This document shows, one piece after another, positions 53,363 to 61,024 of a DNA stretch of 64,000 nucleotides (position 1 is its first letter; every line of letters starts with the position of its first letter). A program made the translations under genes and the position numbers. This stretch comes from Ignavibacterium sp. GTDB lineage: Bacteria > Bacteroidota > Ignavibacteria > Ignavibacteriales > Ignavibacteriaceae. The notes beneath the pieces were generated by a model. It made no database searches, was not told the origin of the DNA, and worked only from the letters and a program-made list of their open reading frames with translations. The stretch lies in contig JAVSMP010000001.1 in assembly GCA_032027145.1 (NCBI GenBank), positions 2,547,116 to 2,611,115 on the forward strand. The letters are read 5' to 3'.

Positions 53363-53698
53363 TCAATAGGAAGCTATATTATGATCTTCACTTATAAGAT
53401 TACCGGATTTATCTCTTAGGTTACTAATAATGACTTTGTATTTACAGTTTGGAATATGTTTTTCTGTAAATAAAACAACCGCTGAATCACCGGGTACAAC
53501 TCCAATTTTGAAAATTCTAACGGGAGTATTATCATCTCTAAAAATAGTGTAATTGGAAATATCAAAAATACCATCTCTGGACATCGGCTCACTGAACCTA
53601 AGCAAAACTTTTGAAGTATCAGCAACAGACTGGGGATAAACCTCGCAAAAGAATCCGGTTGCAAAAATGATGATAATTAATAAAAGTGTTTTAAGCAT
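53363..53698 (-). CDS. Small secreted Ig-like (Big_5-type) domain protein
   Basis: 111 residues. A signal peptide (LLLIIIIFATGFFCEVYPQ) is followed by a single beta-sandwich. VLLRFSEPMSRDGIFDISNYTIF and its C-terminal YKVIISNLRDKSGNLI resemble Big_5/SbsA-type Ig domains of secreted proteins. There is a Cys in the signal region (FFCEV), so a lipoprotein is possible but the lipobox is poor. No sorting domain. Function unknown. It lies downstream of the tRNA pair on the same strand. Confidence 0.6.
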   Translation of the reverse strand: MLKTLLLIIIIFATGFFCEVYPQSVADTSKVLLRFSEPMSRDGIFDISNYTIFRDDNTPVRIFKIGVVPGDSAVVLFTEKHIPNCKYKVIISNLRDKSGNLISEDHNIASY

Positions 53699-53723
53699 TT
53701 TGAAATAGTTTTGATATAATATC

Positions 53724-53786
53724 TCACCACTTGTATGCCAGATTAAAACCTACAGAAAATTTGTTTTAAAATAAATTGAGATAGAA
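53724..53786 (-). pseudogene. Possible tail remnant of an outer-membrane barrel protein
   Basis: On the minus strand a short frame reads NKFSVGFNLAYKW followed by TGA at 53724-53726. Upstream in the same frame, after one TAA, it reads SIFYLNLF. Alternating hydrophobic residues ending in a terminal Trp look like the final strand of an outer-membrane barrel. It sits between tRNA-Cys and the small Ig-like gene. Very short, so chance is possible. Confidence 0.15.
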
Positions 53787-53853
53787 AATTGAGTCTCAAA
53801 AAAAGAACAATCAGATAGATGTTTCAAAAGTAGAGAAAGAGAATTGAATATTG

Positions 53854-53927
53854 AGGCGCCGGTCGGATTCGAACCGACGAATAAAGGTTTTGCAGACCTT
53901 CCCCTTAAGCCACTTGGGTACAGCGCC
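53854..53927 (-). tRNA. tRNA-Cys (anticodon GCA)
   Basis: The minus-strand sequence folds as a cloverleaf. The acceptor stem GGCGCTG pairs with CGGCGCC including one G-U pair. The anticodon loop is TCTGCAAA with GCA, and the T-arm contains GGTTCGAATCC. The 3' CCA is not encoded. It is 38 nt downstream of tRNA-Gly on the same strand. Confidence 0.95.
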
Positions 53928-53942
53928 ATCATTATAAAAATA

Positions 53943-53964
53943 AAAATCCACCTAAGTGGATTTT
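53943..53964 (-). terminator. Hairpin in the spacer between tRNA-Gly and tRNA-Cys
   Basis: AAAATCCAC (53943-53951) and GTGGATTTT (53956-53964) form a perfect 9-bp stem with a 4-nt loop. On the minus strand it begins one base after tRNA-Gly ends and is followed by a T-rich run. It could be a terminator or a processing element. Confidence 0.4.
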
Positions 53965-53965
53965 G

Positions 53966-54038
<73 letters not shown>

Positions 54039-54115
54039 AATTAAATTAATCAACAAATCAAAAAACGTGGGCGAAATATAATATCCAGCAGTTTATTTTG
54101 CAATATTTTAAAATA

Positions 54116-54140
54116 AAAGAGCCGCAATAAGCGGCTCTTT
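54116..54140 (-). terminator. Terminator of the 587-residue T9SS cargo gene (minus strand)
   Basis: AAAGAGCCGC (54116-54125) and GCGGCTCTTT (54131-54140) make a perfect 10-bp stem with a 5-nt loop. On the minus strand it starts about 19 nt after the stop codon and is followed by TATTTTAAAA. Confidence 0.82.
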
Positions 54141-54159
54141 CTAAAAATGCAATTAAGAA

Positions 54160-55923
54160 TTACTTCATCAACATCATTTTAATCGCACTAACAGCATATG
54201 ATGTTTCCAGCTTGCAGATATAAATTCCACTTGGTAATGATGCAGCATCAAAAGTTGCGTTAAATGTTCCCGAAGTCATATACTCATTCTTTAGTACTGA
54301 AACTTCTTCACCTAACATATTATAAACTGCCAATTTAACTAATGATGGTTCTGTAATAGAGTATTTAATATTTGTTGTTGGGTTGAAGGGATTTGGATAA
54401 TTTTGTGCAACTCCAAATATAGTCGGGGCATTAACTTCAACAAATATTTCATCACTGTATTCAAAAGCTCCGCTAAAATCAACCTGTTTTAGTCTGTATG
54501 AATAATTTCCGTCAACTAAATCTACATCTGTATATGAATAGTGAGTTCTTTTGGTAGTTGTGCCTGCACCTTGAACTATTCCAATTGTAATAAACTGATC
54601 ATCAGCAAATTTTCTCTGAATTTCAAATCCATTATTATTTAATTCAGATTCAGTAGTCCAGTTTAGTGTTACTGTGTTTTTGTTAACATTAGCTGTAAAA
54701 GCTGAAAGTTCGACCGGAACAACATTGAGATCTTCTACTGCATAATCGTCGATAAACATTTGGCAATTAGCATTATCACCAAAGAAATCACTTGCGTGTA
54801 AAGTTTTTGGCGTTACTGTACCATTTGCACCAAGAGACCATTGCCAACTAAGAACTGAATTTCCATTAATTGTTATTATACCAAGATCAGCATCCAGGTC
54901 AACATTAACCTCTACAGGAAACCAGGTTGCTATAGGCCAGGTAAAAGTAACTGCTGTAGAAGATCCGCCAAACATTCTGCCATTTCCACCAAGATCAAAA
55001 TAGCATTCCATTGACCATTTAGTATTATTACCATCAAAAAGAGCAAGTGTATTGAAATATCCTGATTTACCTGCAGGAATATATGCGTAAAAGCTGATTT
55101 TATATTTTCCTGTTGAATATGGTGTAGATCCAAAAGTTTTTACCAAATCATTATCCTGAATTATAACTACAGAATTTGGAGAACTGTTTGAATAAGCATT
55201 GGAAACTAACGGGTCTTGACCGGCACCACCATCCCAGGTTGTCCAGAATGAAGGGTTCTGAGCAGCTAATCCTGTTCCGGCAGTGTAGGAATCAAAATTA
55301 TCGGCAAACAGAATTGAAGAAGAAACCGGAGAATCCTCAACAACTCCACGAATATTCCAATTATAATTTAAGCCAAAACCTGATAGATGTTCCCATACTC
55401 CAGTATCATTTACCCAATCACCATCCGGGTTTCCCGGTCCTGCATCGCATCCAAAAGGATAATTTGCTCCAGTTGAATCAGCAACTTCTAAACATATCCA
55501 TAAATCATTACCTGTAATTGGAATATAAGTGCTTAATTCAATTTCGTTCCATCCTGGCATGGTTAAAGATGATAAATTCAAAGGCTGATCCAATAAAAGT
55601 GCACCAGGAGCGGATGATGTACCGGTATCATAAATTTTTATTGTTAAACCTGTAGCAGCTTGAGCATAATAAAATTGAACAAATTGCAGTTCACCACTAC
55701 TTAAAGGACCTAAGATTGCGGTAGTGAATCTTGCGCCGCCAATAAAAGTCGTTCCTCCATCGCCAATTGCATTTGAATTATTGCCATCATAATTAATTGT
55801 TACAAGCGTTTCAGATACATTTGGAGATCCGCCCGGCTTTGTGTTCTGAAGAACTGAAAAATTTTGTGCAAAAGAAAAAGCAGAAAAGCATAATAAGAGG
55901 AAAAAGGTATTTAACTTTTTCAT
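54160..55923 (-). CDS. T9SS-secreted protein with jelly-roll-like domains
   Basis: 587 residues. A signal peptide ends in FSFAQ near residue 20. The first half is a beta-sandwich with ELSTYIPITGNDLWICLEVAD near 130, resembling carbohydrate-binding or adhesin jelly-rolls. A second concanavalin-like region (about 205-395: ILFADNFDSY) follows. An FN3-like domain begins PVELSAFTANV (about 400) and is followed by the T9SS sorting domain (AQNYPNPFNPTTNIKYS, ending IKMMLMK). No catalytic site is recognised. The FN3 plus sorting-domain tail is clearly related to that of the 2037-residue protein encoded at 38195-44308. Confidence 0.75.
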   Translation of the reverse strand: MKKLNTFFLLLCFSAFSFAQNFSVLQNTKPGGSPNVSETLVTINYDGNNSNAIGDGGTTFIGGARFTTAILGPLSSGELQFVQFYYAQAATGLTIKIYDTGTSSAPGALLLDQPLNLSSLTMPGWNEIELSTYIPITGNDLWICLEVADSTGANYPFGCDAGPGNPDGDWVNDTGVWEHLSGFGLNYNWNIRGVVEDSPVSSSILFADNFDSYTAGTGLAAQNPSFWTTWDGGAGQDPLVSNAYSNSSPNSVVIIQDNDLVKTFGSTPYSTGKYKISFYAYIPAGKSGYFNTLALFDGNNTKWSMECYFDLGGNGRMFGGSSTAVTFTWPIATWFPVEVNVDLDADLGIITINGNSVLSWQWSLGANGTVTPKTLHASDFFGDNANCQMFIDDYAVEDLNVVPVELSAFTANVNKNTVTLNWTTESELNNNGFEIQRKFADDQFITIGIVQGAGTTTKRTHYSYTDVDLVDGNYSYRLKQVDFSGAFEYSDEIFVEVNAPTIFGVAQNYPNPFNPTTNIKYSITEPSLVKLAVYNMLGEEVSVLKNEYMTSGTFNATFDAASLPSGIYICKLETSYAVSAIKMMLMK

Positions 55924-56057
55924 AAGTACTCCATGGTTATGTTAGTTGATATAGTTATTTAAAAGATTGAAATAGTTTCTTCTAAAAAGATGTAAATTAT
56001 TTTAATTTCTGATTGATATTAAATAATTTAAAAACAAACATCAAGAATTTTTAAATA

Positions 56058-56576
56058 TTATTTTCTTACTCCATGAATAAATCCCCTATAGGGTAAAGAA
56101 TGTTGAACAGTAATAAATGCTTTGGGATCTATTGATTCTATCAGCGAGATTACTTTTTTCTGATTTTTTCTCTGAACAATTACAACTAATAAAGATACAT
56201 CACCGGATACACCTGTAGCAGGAAGCTGAGTAACACCGTATTTTTCTTTTCGCAGAATATCTGCAATTTTTTCAGATGCGATTTTGGAAATGATATTAAG
56301 CTGGGCAAATCCTAATCCAATTTTTTGTTCAAGAGTAATTCCAAGAATATTTCCAAGTCCAAATCCAATAGAATAACCAAAGAGATTTAAGACCTGATCA
56401 AGATTTTGAAATATATATCTGATTGCAAAAACCCATATTAATACTTCTATTGTACCGGCAAGTCCTGCAAGATATTTACGCCCCTGAACAACAAGTATTG
56501 TACGCATTGTACCGATTGAGACATCACAAATACGCATCAGCATTATTAAAAGCGCACCGAAAACTGATTCTAACAT
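56058..56576 (-). CDS. UPF0316-family membrane protein (DUF2179 type)
   Basis: 172 residues. Three membrane segments lie in the first 90 residues (SVFGALLIMLMRICDVSIGT, then RTILVVQGRKYLAGLAGTIE). A soluble C-terminal domain follows (KYGVTQLPATGVSGDVSLL and VVIVQRKNQKKVISLIESID), typical of the DUF2179 domain. The family is widespread and uncharacterised. It is transcribed divergently from pcm. Confidence 0.85.
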   Translation of the reverse strand: MLESVFGALLIMLMRICDVSIGTMRTILVVQGRKYLAGLAGTIEVLIWVFAIRYIFQNLDQVLNLFGYSIGFGLGNILGITLEQKIGLGFAQLNIISKIASEKIADILRKEKYGVTQLPATGVSGDVSLLVVIVQRKNQKKVISLIESIDPKAFITVQHSLPYRGFIHGVRK

Positions 56577-56624
56577 TATAACCGTATTATTGTTATTGTA
56601 TTAAGTTACTTTTACAAAAAGTTT

Positions 56625-56632
56625 TATCTTTG
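56625..56632 (+). promoter_or_regulatory. -7 box candidate (TATCTTTG) for the pcm operon
   Basis: An exact TAnnTTTG match 31 nt before the pcm ATG at 56664. A TTG at 56596-56598 is 26 nt away, longer than ideal, so the -33 element is uncertain. Confidence 0.45.
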
Positions 56633-56663
56633 CTTTGTAAATCTAAAAAAAAACTTGGTTAAA

Positions 56664-57302
56664 ATGTTTAAAGTTCAACGTGAAGAATTAGTAGATGAAT
56701 TGACAAAAAAAGGAATTTCTGATTTAGCAGTAATTAAAGCAATTGGAAGTGTTGAAAGAGAAAAGTTCATCCCAAAGACTATGCGTCATTTTGCATATAA
56801 AGATGTAGCATTGCCGATTGGATATGAACAAACAATATCTCAACCATATACTGTAGCTTTTATGACTCAATTATTGAAAATTAAAAAACCTGGTTTAAAA
56901 GTTCTGGAAATTGGAACTGGTTCAGGCTATCAGGCTGCAATTTTGGATGAAATGGGATGTGATGTTTATAGTATTGAAAGGAATATGGATTTACATCATC
57001 GGGCTGCGAAACTTTTTGATAAACTGGGAATAAGAGTTCATGCAAAATATGGTGATGGAACGATTGGCTGGACAGAGTTTGCACCTTTTGATGGAATAAT
57101 TGTTACTGCCGGCTCACCAACCGTACCGCAAAAATTAAAAGATCAGTTAAGTATTGGAGGCAGGATGGTTATTCCTGTTGGTGATCGTGTTTCACAAAAA
57201 CTATATCTTTTGATAAAAAAATCTGATACCGAATTTGATTCTGAAGTAATTCCTGAATTTGCTTTTGTTCCTTTGATTGGACGAGAAGGTTGGAAAGTGT
57301 AA
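56664..57302 (+). CDS. pcm: Protein-L-isoaspartate O-methyltransferase
   Basis: SAM-dependent repair enzyme that methylates isoaspartyl residues in aged proteins. I choose the ATG at 56664; an in-frame TTG at 56655 is less likely. The 212 residues include EREKFIPKTMRHFAYKDVALP near 32-52 and SQPYTVAFMTQLL near 60. The SAM-binding motif VLEIGTGSGYQAAIL is near 77-91, and IIVTAGSPTVPQKL near 150. All are family hallmarks. Its end overlaps the miaA start by 13 nt. Confidence 0.94.
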   Translation: MFKVQREELVDELTKKGISDLAVIKAIGSVEREKFIPKTMRHFAYKDVALPIGYEQTISQPYTVAFMTQLLKIKKPGLKVLEIGTGSGYQAAILDEMGCDVYSIERNMDLHHRAAKLFDKLGIRVHAKYGDGTIGWTEFAPFDGIIVTAGSPTVPQKLKDQLSIGGRMVIPVGDRVSQKLYLLIKKSDTEFDSEVIPEFAFVPLIGREGWKV

Positions 57303-58219
57303 TTGTAATAGTTGGACCAACTTGTTCCGGGAAAACTAAATTAAGTTTAAAACTTGCTGAACTAATCAATTCAGAGATAATCTCTGCTGATAGCAGACAG
57401 ATTTTTAAACTTCTTGATATTGGAACTGCAAAGCCTGCAAGGGTAGAATTAAATAGAGTTAAACATCATTTAATTGATAAAATAAATCCTGATCAGGATT
57501 ATAATGCAAGCAAATTTGCTGTAGATGCCGTTGAGATAATTAAAAAACTTCTTGAGAGAAAGAAGATTCCAATCGTAGTCGGCGGATCAGGATTATATAT
57601 AAAAGCATTGATTGATGGAATAGCTGATTCTGCTGATACAAATTCTGAATTGAGAGCAGAATTACTTGCACTTCGAAATAAAAAAGGAAATGAGTATCTG
57701 TATAACGAGCTGAAAAAAGTTGATATGGTAAGCGCTGAAAAAATGCTTCCGCAAAACTGGAAAAGAGTAATCCGGGCTATTGAGGTTTTTAAACTTACCG
57801 GTAAACCAATCTGGCAGCATTATCAGAGTCAACAAACTGAAAGGGAATTTTCTTTTAATCAAATTGGGTTAAATTGGCAAAGAGAAATTCTTTATAATAA
57901 TATAGAAACCCGAGTTGATAAAATGATTGAAACCGGATTGATTGATGAAGTTAAAACTGTATTGGATATGGGATATTCAAGAACACTGAATGCATTGAAC
58001 ACTGTTGGCTATAAAGAAATAATAAAATATCTTGACAATCAAATTACTTTTAAAAGAGCTGTTGAGCTTATAAAAAGAAACACAAGACATTATGCTAAAA
58101 GGCAGATGACTTGGTTTAAAGCTGACAAAAGAATTAAATGGTTTAATATTAATGATGAAAGTGATTTAAATAATCTTGCTGAAAAAATTGCAAAGGAAGT
58201 AAATGAAAGAAAAAATTAA
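57290..58219 (+). CDS. miaA: tRNA dimethylallyltransferase
   Basis: Transfers dimethylallyl from DMAPP to A37 of tRNAs reading UNN codons. 309 residues from a TTG at 57290, inside the end of pcm; no ATG is available before the P-loop. Motifs: P-loop IVGPTCSGKTKLSLKLAE near 6-23, ISADSRQIFKLLDIGTAKP near 33-51, HHLIDKINPDQDYNASKFA near 62 and VVGGSGLYIKALIDGI near 98. Zinc-finger-type extensions are absent, as expected in bacteria. GAGAAGG lies just upstream of the start. Confidence 0.94.
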   Translation: MESVIVIVGPTCSGKTKLSLKLAELINSEIISADSRQIFKLLDIGTAKPARVELNRVKHHLIDKINPDQDYNASKFAVDAVEIIKKLLERKKIPIVVGGSGLYIKALIDGIADSADTNSELRAELLALRNKKGNEYLYNELKKVDMVSAEKMLPQNWKRVIRAIEVFKLTGKPIWQHYQSQQTEREFSFNQIGLNWQREILYNNIETRVDKMIETGLIDEVKTVLDMGYSRTLNALNTVGYKEIIKYLDNQITFKRAVELIKRNTRHYAKRQMTWFKADKRIKWFNINDESDLNNLAEKIAKEVNERKN

Positions 58220-59570
58220 AATTGCATCCGGACAAGGATTTTGGGGAGATCTAATCGATGCGCCGTATCATCAAGTTACAAAAGGCGATATTGATTATCT
58301 TGTAATGGACTATCTTGCTGAAGTAACTATGTCAATACTGCAAAAACAGAAGAATAAAAATCCTGAACTTGGTTATGCAAAAGATATTCCCGATTTGATG
58401 AAAAGAATTCTTCCGATTATTAAAGAAAATAATATTAAAGTAATAACAAACGGAGGGGGAGTTAATCCTGTTGCATGTGCAAATGCTGTTCTACAAACGG
58501 CAAAAAATCTTGGAATAAAAAAACTAAAAATTGGTGTAGTGCTTGGTGATAATATTAAAGATAATCTTGATGAATTAATTAATGAAGGCGCAAAATTAAA
58601 AAATATGGAAACAGATGAACCAATTGAATTGGTTAAAGATAAAATTTTAAGTGCAAATGTTTACTTTGGTGCCTTCCCGATCGTAGAAGCACTTGAAAAA
58701 GGTGCTGATATTATTATTACCGGAAGAACAACAGATACAGGATTAACTCTTGCTCCGATGATTTATGAATTTGGCTGGAAAAAAACTGACTACGATTTGC
58801 TTTCTGCCGGTACTGTTGCCGGGCATATACTGGAATGTGGTGCCCAATCAAGCGGCGGAAATTTTTTAGGTGATTGGCAATCAATACCAAATTTTGCCGA
58901 GATTGGATTTCCAATTGCAGAAGCTTATCCCAACGGTAATGTAATTATAACAAAGCATCCGAATACAGGAGGCAGAGTTTCATTTGAAACAGTTGCAGAA
59001 CAATTACTTTATGAAATAGGTGATCCGAAATCTTATATCACTCCGGATTGTGTTGCTGATTTTACATCTATTAAACTGCAGGATCTGGGAAATGATAAAG
59101 TAAAAGTATTTGATGTTAAAGGTTTCCCCGAAACTCAATTCTACAAGGTTTCATGTTCCTATGCTGATGGTTTCAGTGCAATATCTTCGTTAACTTATTC
59201 CTGGCCACAGGCACTTACTAAAGCAAAAGCCGCTGATGAAATTTTACGCAAGCGATTAGCTAATCTTAATTTGCAGTTTGATGAAATAAGAACAGAGTTT
59301 GTAGGTTACAATTCTACTCACGGACCATTAGCTAAAGAACTTGATGAAGAAGAAATAAATGAAATCGTTTTAAGAATTGGTGTAAGATCGCATGATTACA
59401 GCTCTGTAGAAAGATTTGGTAAGGAGATTGCTCCGCTTATTTTAACAGGACCGCCAAGCGTTACCGGTTTTGCCGGAGGAAGGCCTAAGCCTAGCGAAGT
59501 TGTTGCTTATTGGCCTGCACTTATTGATAACAAATTTGTAAAACCTATAATCACAATTATGGAGTTATAA
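58203..59570 (+). CDS. AtuA-family protein (DUF1446, acyclic terpene utilisation type)
   Basis: 455 residues. It opens with KIASGQGFWGDLIDAPYHQV and contains ITNGGGVNPVACANAVLQT near 79-97, ADIIITGRTTDTGLTLAPM near 167-185 and GHILECGAQSSGGNFLGDW near 205. These are typical of the AtuA/DUF1446 family. AtuA is genetically linked to acyclic terpene breakdown in Pseudomonas, but its reaction is not settled. It overlaps miaA by 17 nt. The small ferredoxin-fold partner domain, fused in many AtuA proteins, is encoded separately by the next gene. Confidence 0.85.
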   Translation: MKEKIKIASGQGFWGDLIDAPYHQVTKGDIDYLVMDYLAEVTMSILQKQKNKNPELGYAKDIPDLMKRILPIIKENNIKVITNGGGVNPVACANAVLQTAKNLGIKKLKIGVVLGDNIKDNLDELINEGAKLKNMETDEPIELVKDKILSANVYFGAFPIVEALEKGADIIITGRTTDTGLTLAPMIYEFGWKKTDYDLLSAGTVAGHILECGAQSSGGNFLGDWQSIPNFAEIGFPIAEAYPNGNVIITKHPNTGGRVSFETVAEQLLYEIGDPKSYITPDCVADFTSIKLQDLGNDKVKVFDVKGFPETQFYKVSCSYADGFSAISSLTYSWPQALTKAKAADEILRKRLANLNLQFDEIRTEFVGYNSTHGPLAKELDEEEINEIVLRIGVRSHDYSSVERFGKEIAPLILTGPPSVTGFAGGRPKPSEVVAYWPALIDNKFVKPIITIMEL

Positions 59571-59906
59571 ATGAGGAAAATTAAGTTGATTGAAATAGCT
59601 CATGGAAGAAGCGGCGACAAAGGTGATGCTGCTAATGTAGGTATAATTGCATATGATGATAATGGATATAATTTTATCAATAAATATCTTACTGCAGAAA
59701 AAGTTAAAAAACATTTTGAAGGAATATGCTTTGGCAAAGTTGAAAGGTTTGAATTACCAAACCTAAGAGCCTTGAATTTTTTGTTGCACAATACTCTTGG
59801 AGGAGGTGGAACAGTTTCACTAAAACACGATGCACAGGGAAAAACTTTAGCAGCAGCTTTACTCAGAATGGAATTAGAAATTGAAAATAATAATTTGGAG
59901 ATATAA
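59571..59906 (+). CDS. AtuA C-terminal ferredoxin-fold-like small protein
   Basis: 111 residues. It begins IKLIEIAHGRSGDKGDAANVG and ends with LLHNTLGGGGTVSLKHDAQG, both typical of the C-terminal domain of AtuA-like proteins. Here it is a stand-alone gene starting on the base after the stop of the larger AtuA gene, so the two products probably form one complex. Its stop shares one base with the prfB start (TAATG). Confidence 0.82.
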   Translation: MRKIKLIEIAHGRSGDKGDAANVGIIAYDDNGYNFINKYLTAEKVKKHFEGICFGKVERFELPNLRALNFLLHNTLGGGGTVSLKHDAQGKTLAAALLRMELEIENNNLEI

Positions 59907-61007
59907 TGTACGAAGAAGAGATTAAATCGTTGAATAATTATAAAGTTAGGATAGATAATTTACGGAGCTATCTTTGACGTTGACCGCAAAATAGCTAAGA
60001 CCGAAGAACTTCATAGAAAAACTGAAGAACCCAATTTCTGGAACGATCAACTGAATGCACAAAAAATTCTTCAGGAGATTAAAACGCTTCAAACCTGGAT
60101 TGACCTCTGGAAATCAGTTAACAAAAAAGCTGAAGAGGTTGATGAACTTATTCAACTTGCACAGATGGATGATGATGAAACTCTTTACGATGAGGTAAAT
60201 GCAGAATTAGATAAATTAGATAAGGCAATTGAAGATGCTGAGTTTAAAAATATGCTCAGTGGAAAAGATGATAATAAAAACTGCATATTAACTATTCATT
60301 CCGGTGCAGGTGGAACTGAAGCGCAGGATTGGGCTGATATGCTACTGAGGATGTATTTAAGATATGGTGAACAGAATGGATTTAAAATGACTATTCTTGA
60401 TATGCTGGATGGTGATGGAGCGGGGATTAAATCAGCAACAGTTGAAGTTGAAGGTGAATATGCTTATGGCTATCTTAAAGCTGAAAACGGAGTTCATCGC
60501 TTAGTCAGAATTTCTCCATTCGATTCAAATAAAAGGAGACACACTTCTTTTGCTTCTGTATTTGTAATTCCGGAAATTGATGATACAATAGAGATTGATA
60601 TAAATCCTGCTGATCTTAGAATTGATACTTATCGTTCCGGTGGTAAAGGCGGACAAAATGTAAACAAGGTTGAAACTGCTGTTAGAATTACTCATATCCC
60701 GACTGGAATAGTTGCTGCTTGCCAAACTGAACGATCTCAGCTTCAGAACAGAACAAATGCTATGAAACTTTTAAAATCAAGGTTATATCAGTTAGAATTA
60801 GATAAGCAAGCCGCTGAACAAGATGAAATTGAAAAGAATAAAATGAAAATTGAATGGGGCAGCCAGATAAGAAGTTATGTTTTTCATCCATACAATTTGG
60901 TAAAAGATCACAGAACTGATGAAGAAACTTCTGATGTACAGGGAGTGATGGATGGTGAGCTCGAAAGATTTATTAAAGCTTACTTGTTAAAAAATAATAA
61001 CCAGTAA
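59906..61007 (+). CDS. prfB: Peptide chain release factor 2, with programmed +1 frameshift
   Basis: Releases finished proteins at UGA and UAA codons. Translation starts at ATG 59906 and runs 23 codons to an in-frame TGA at 59975-59977 in the context TATCTTTGAC. Shifting +1 (skipping T at 59975) continues from GAC at 59976 to the stop at 61007, giving about 366 residues, the usual RF2 length. A GGAG tract at 59964-59967 upstream of CTT may act as the internal Shine-Dalgarno stimulator. Downstream the stop-recognition SPF motif ([13 protein letters not shown]) and the peptidyl-release GGQ motif ([10 protein letters not shown]) are present. UGA in the slip site lets RF2 levels regulate their own synthesis. 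Confidence 0.95.
59969..59978 (+). promoter_or_regulatory. prfB programmed +1 frameshift site (TATCTTTGAC)
   Basis: The slip codon CTT is followed by the poor terminator TGA-C, as in the classical RF2 autoregulatory site. The frame before it and the frame after it both encode conserved RF2 sequence, so this is recoding and not a sequencing error. Confidence 0.93.
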
Positions 61008-61024
61008 CTTTTTTACAAAGTTTT

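Noticed and set aside
60165-61007. A 280-residue prfB starting at 60165
   Set aside because: The conserved RF2 N-terminus continues upstream through 59976 and connects to an ATG at 59906 by the classical +1 frameshift, so the short form is an artefact of the frameshift.
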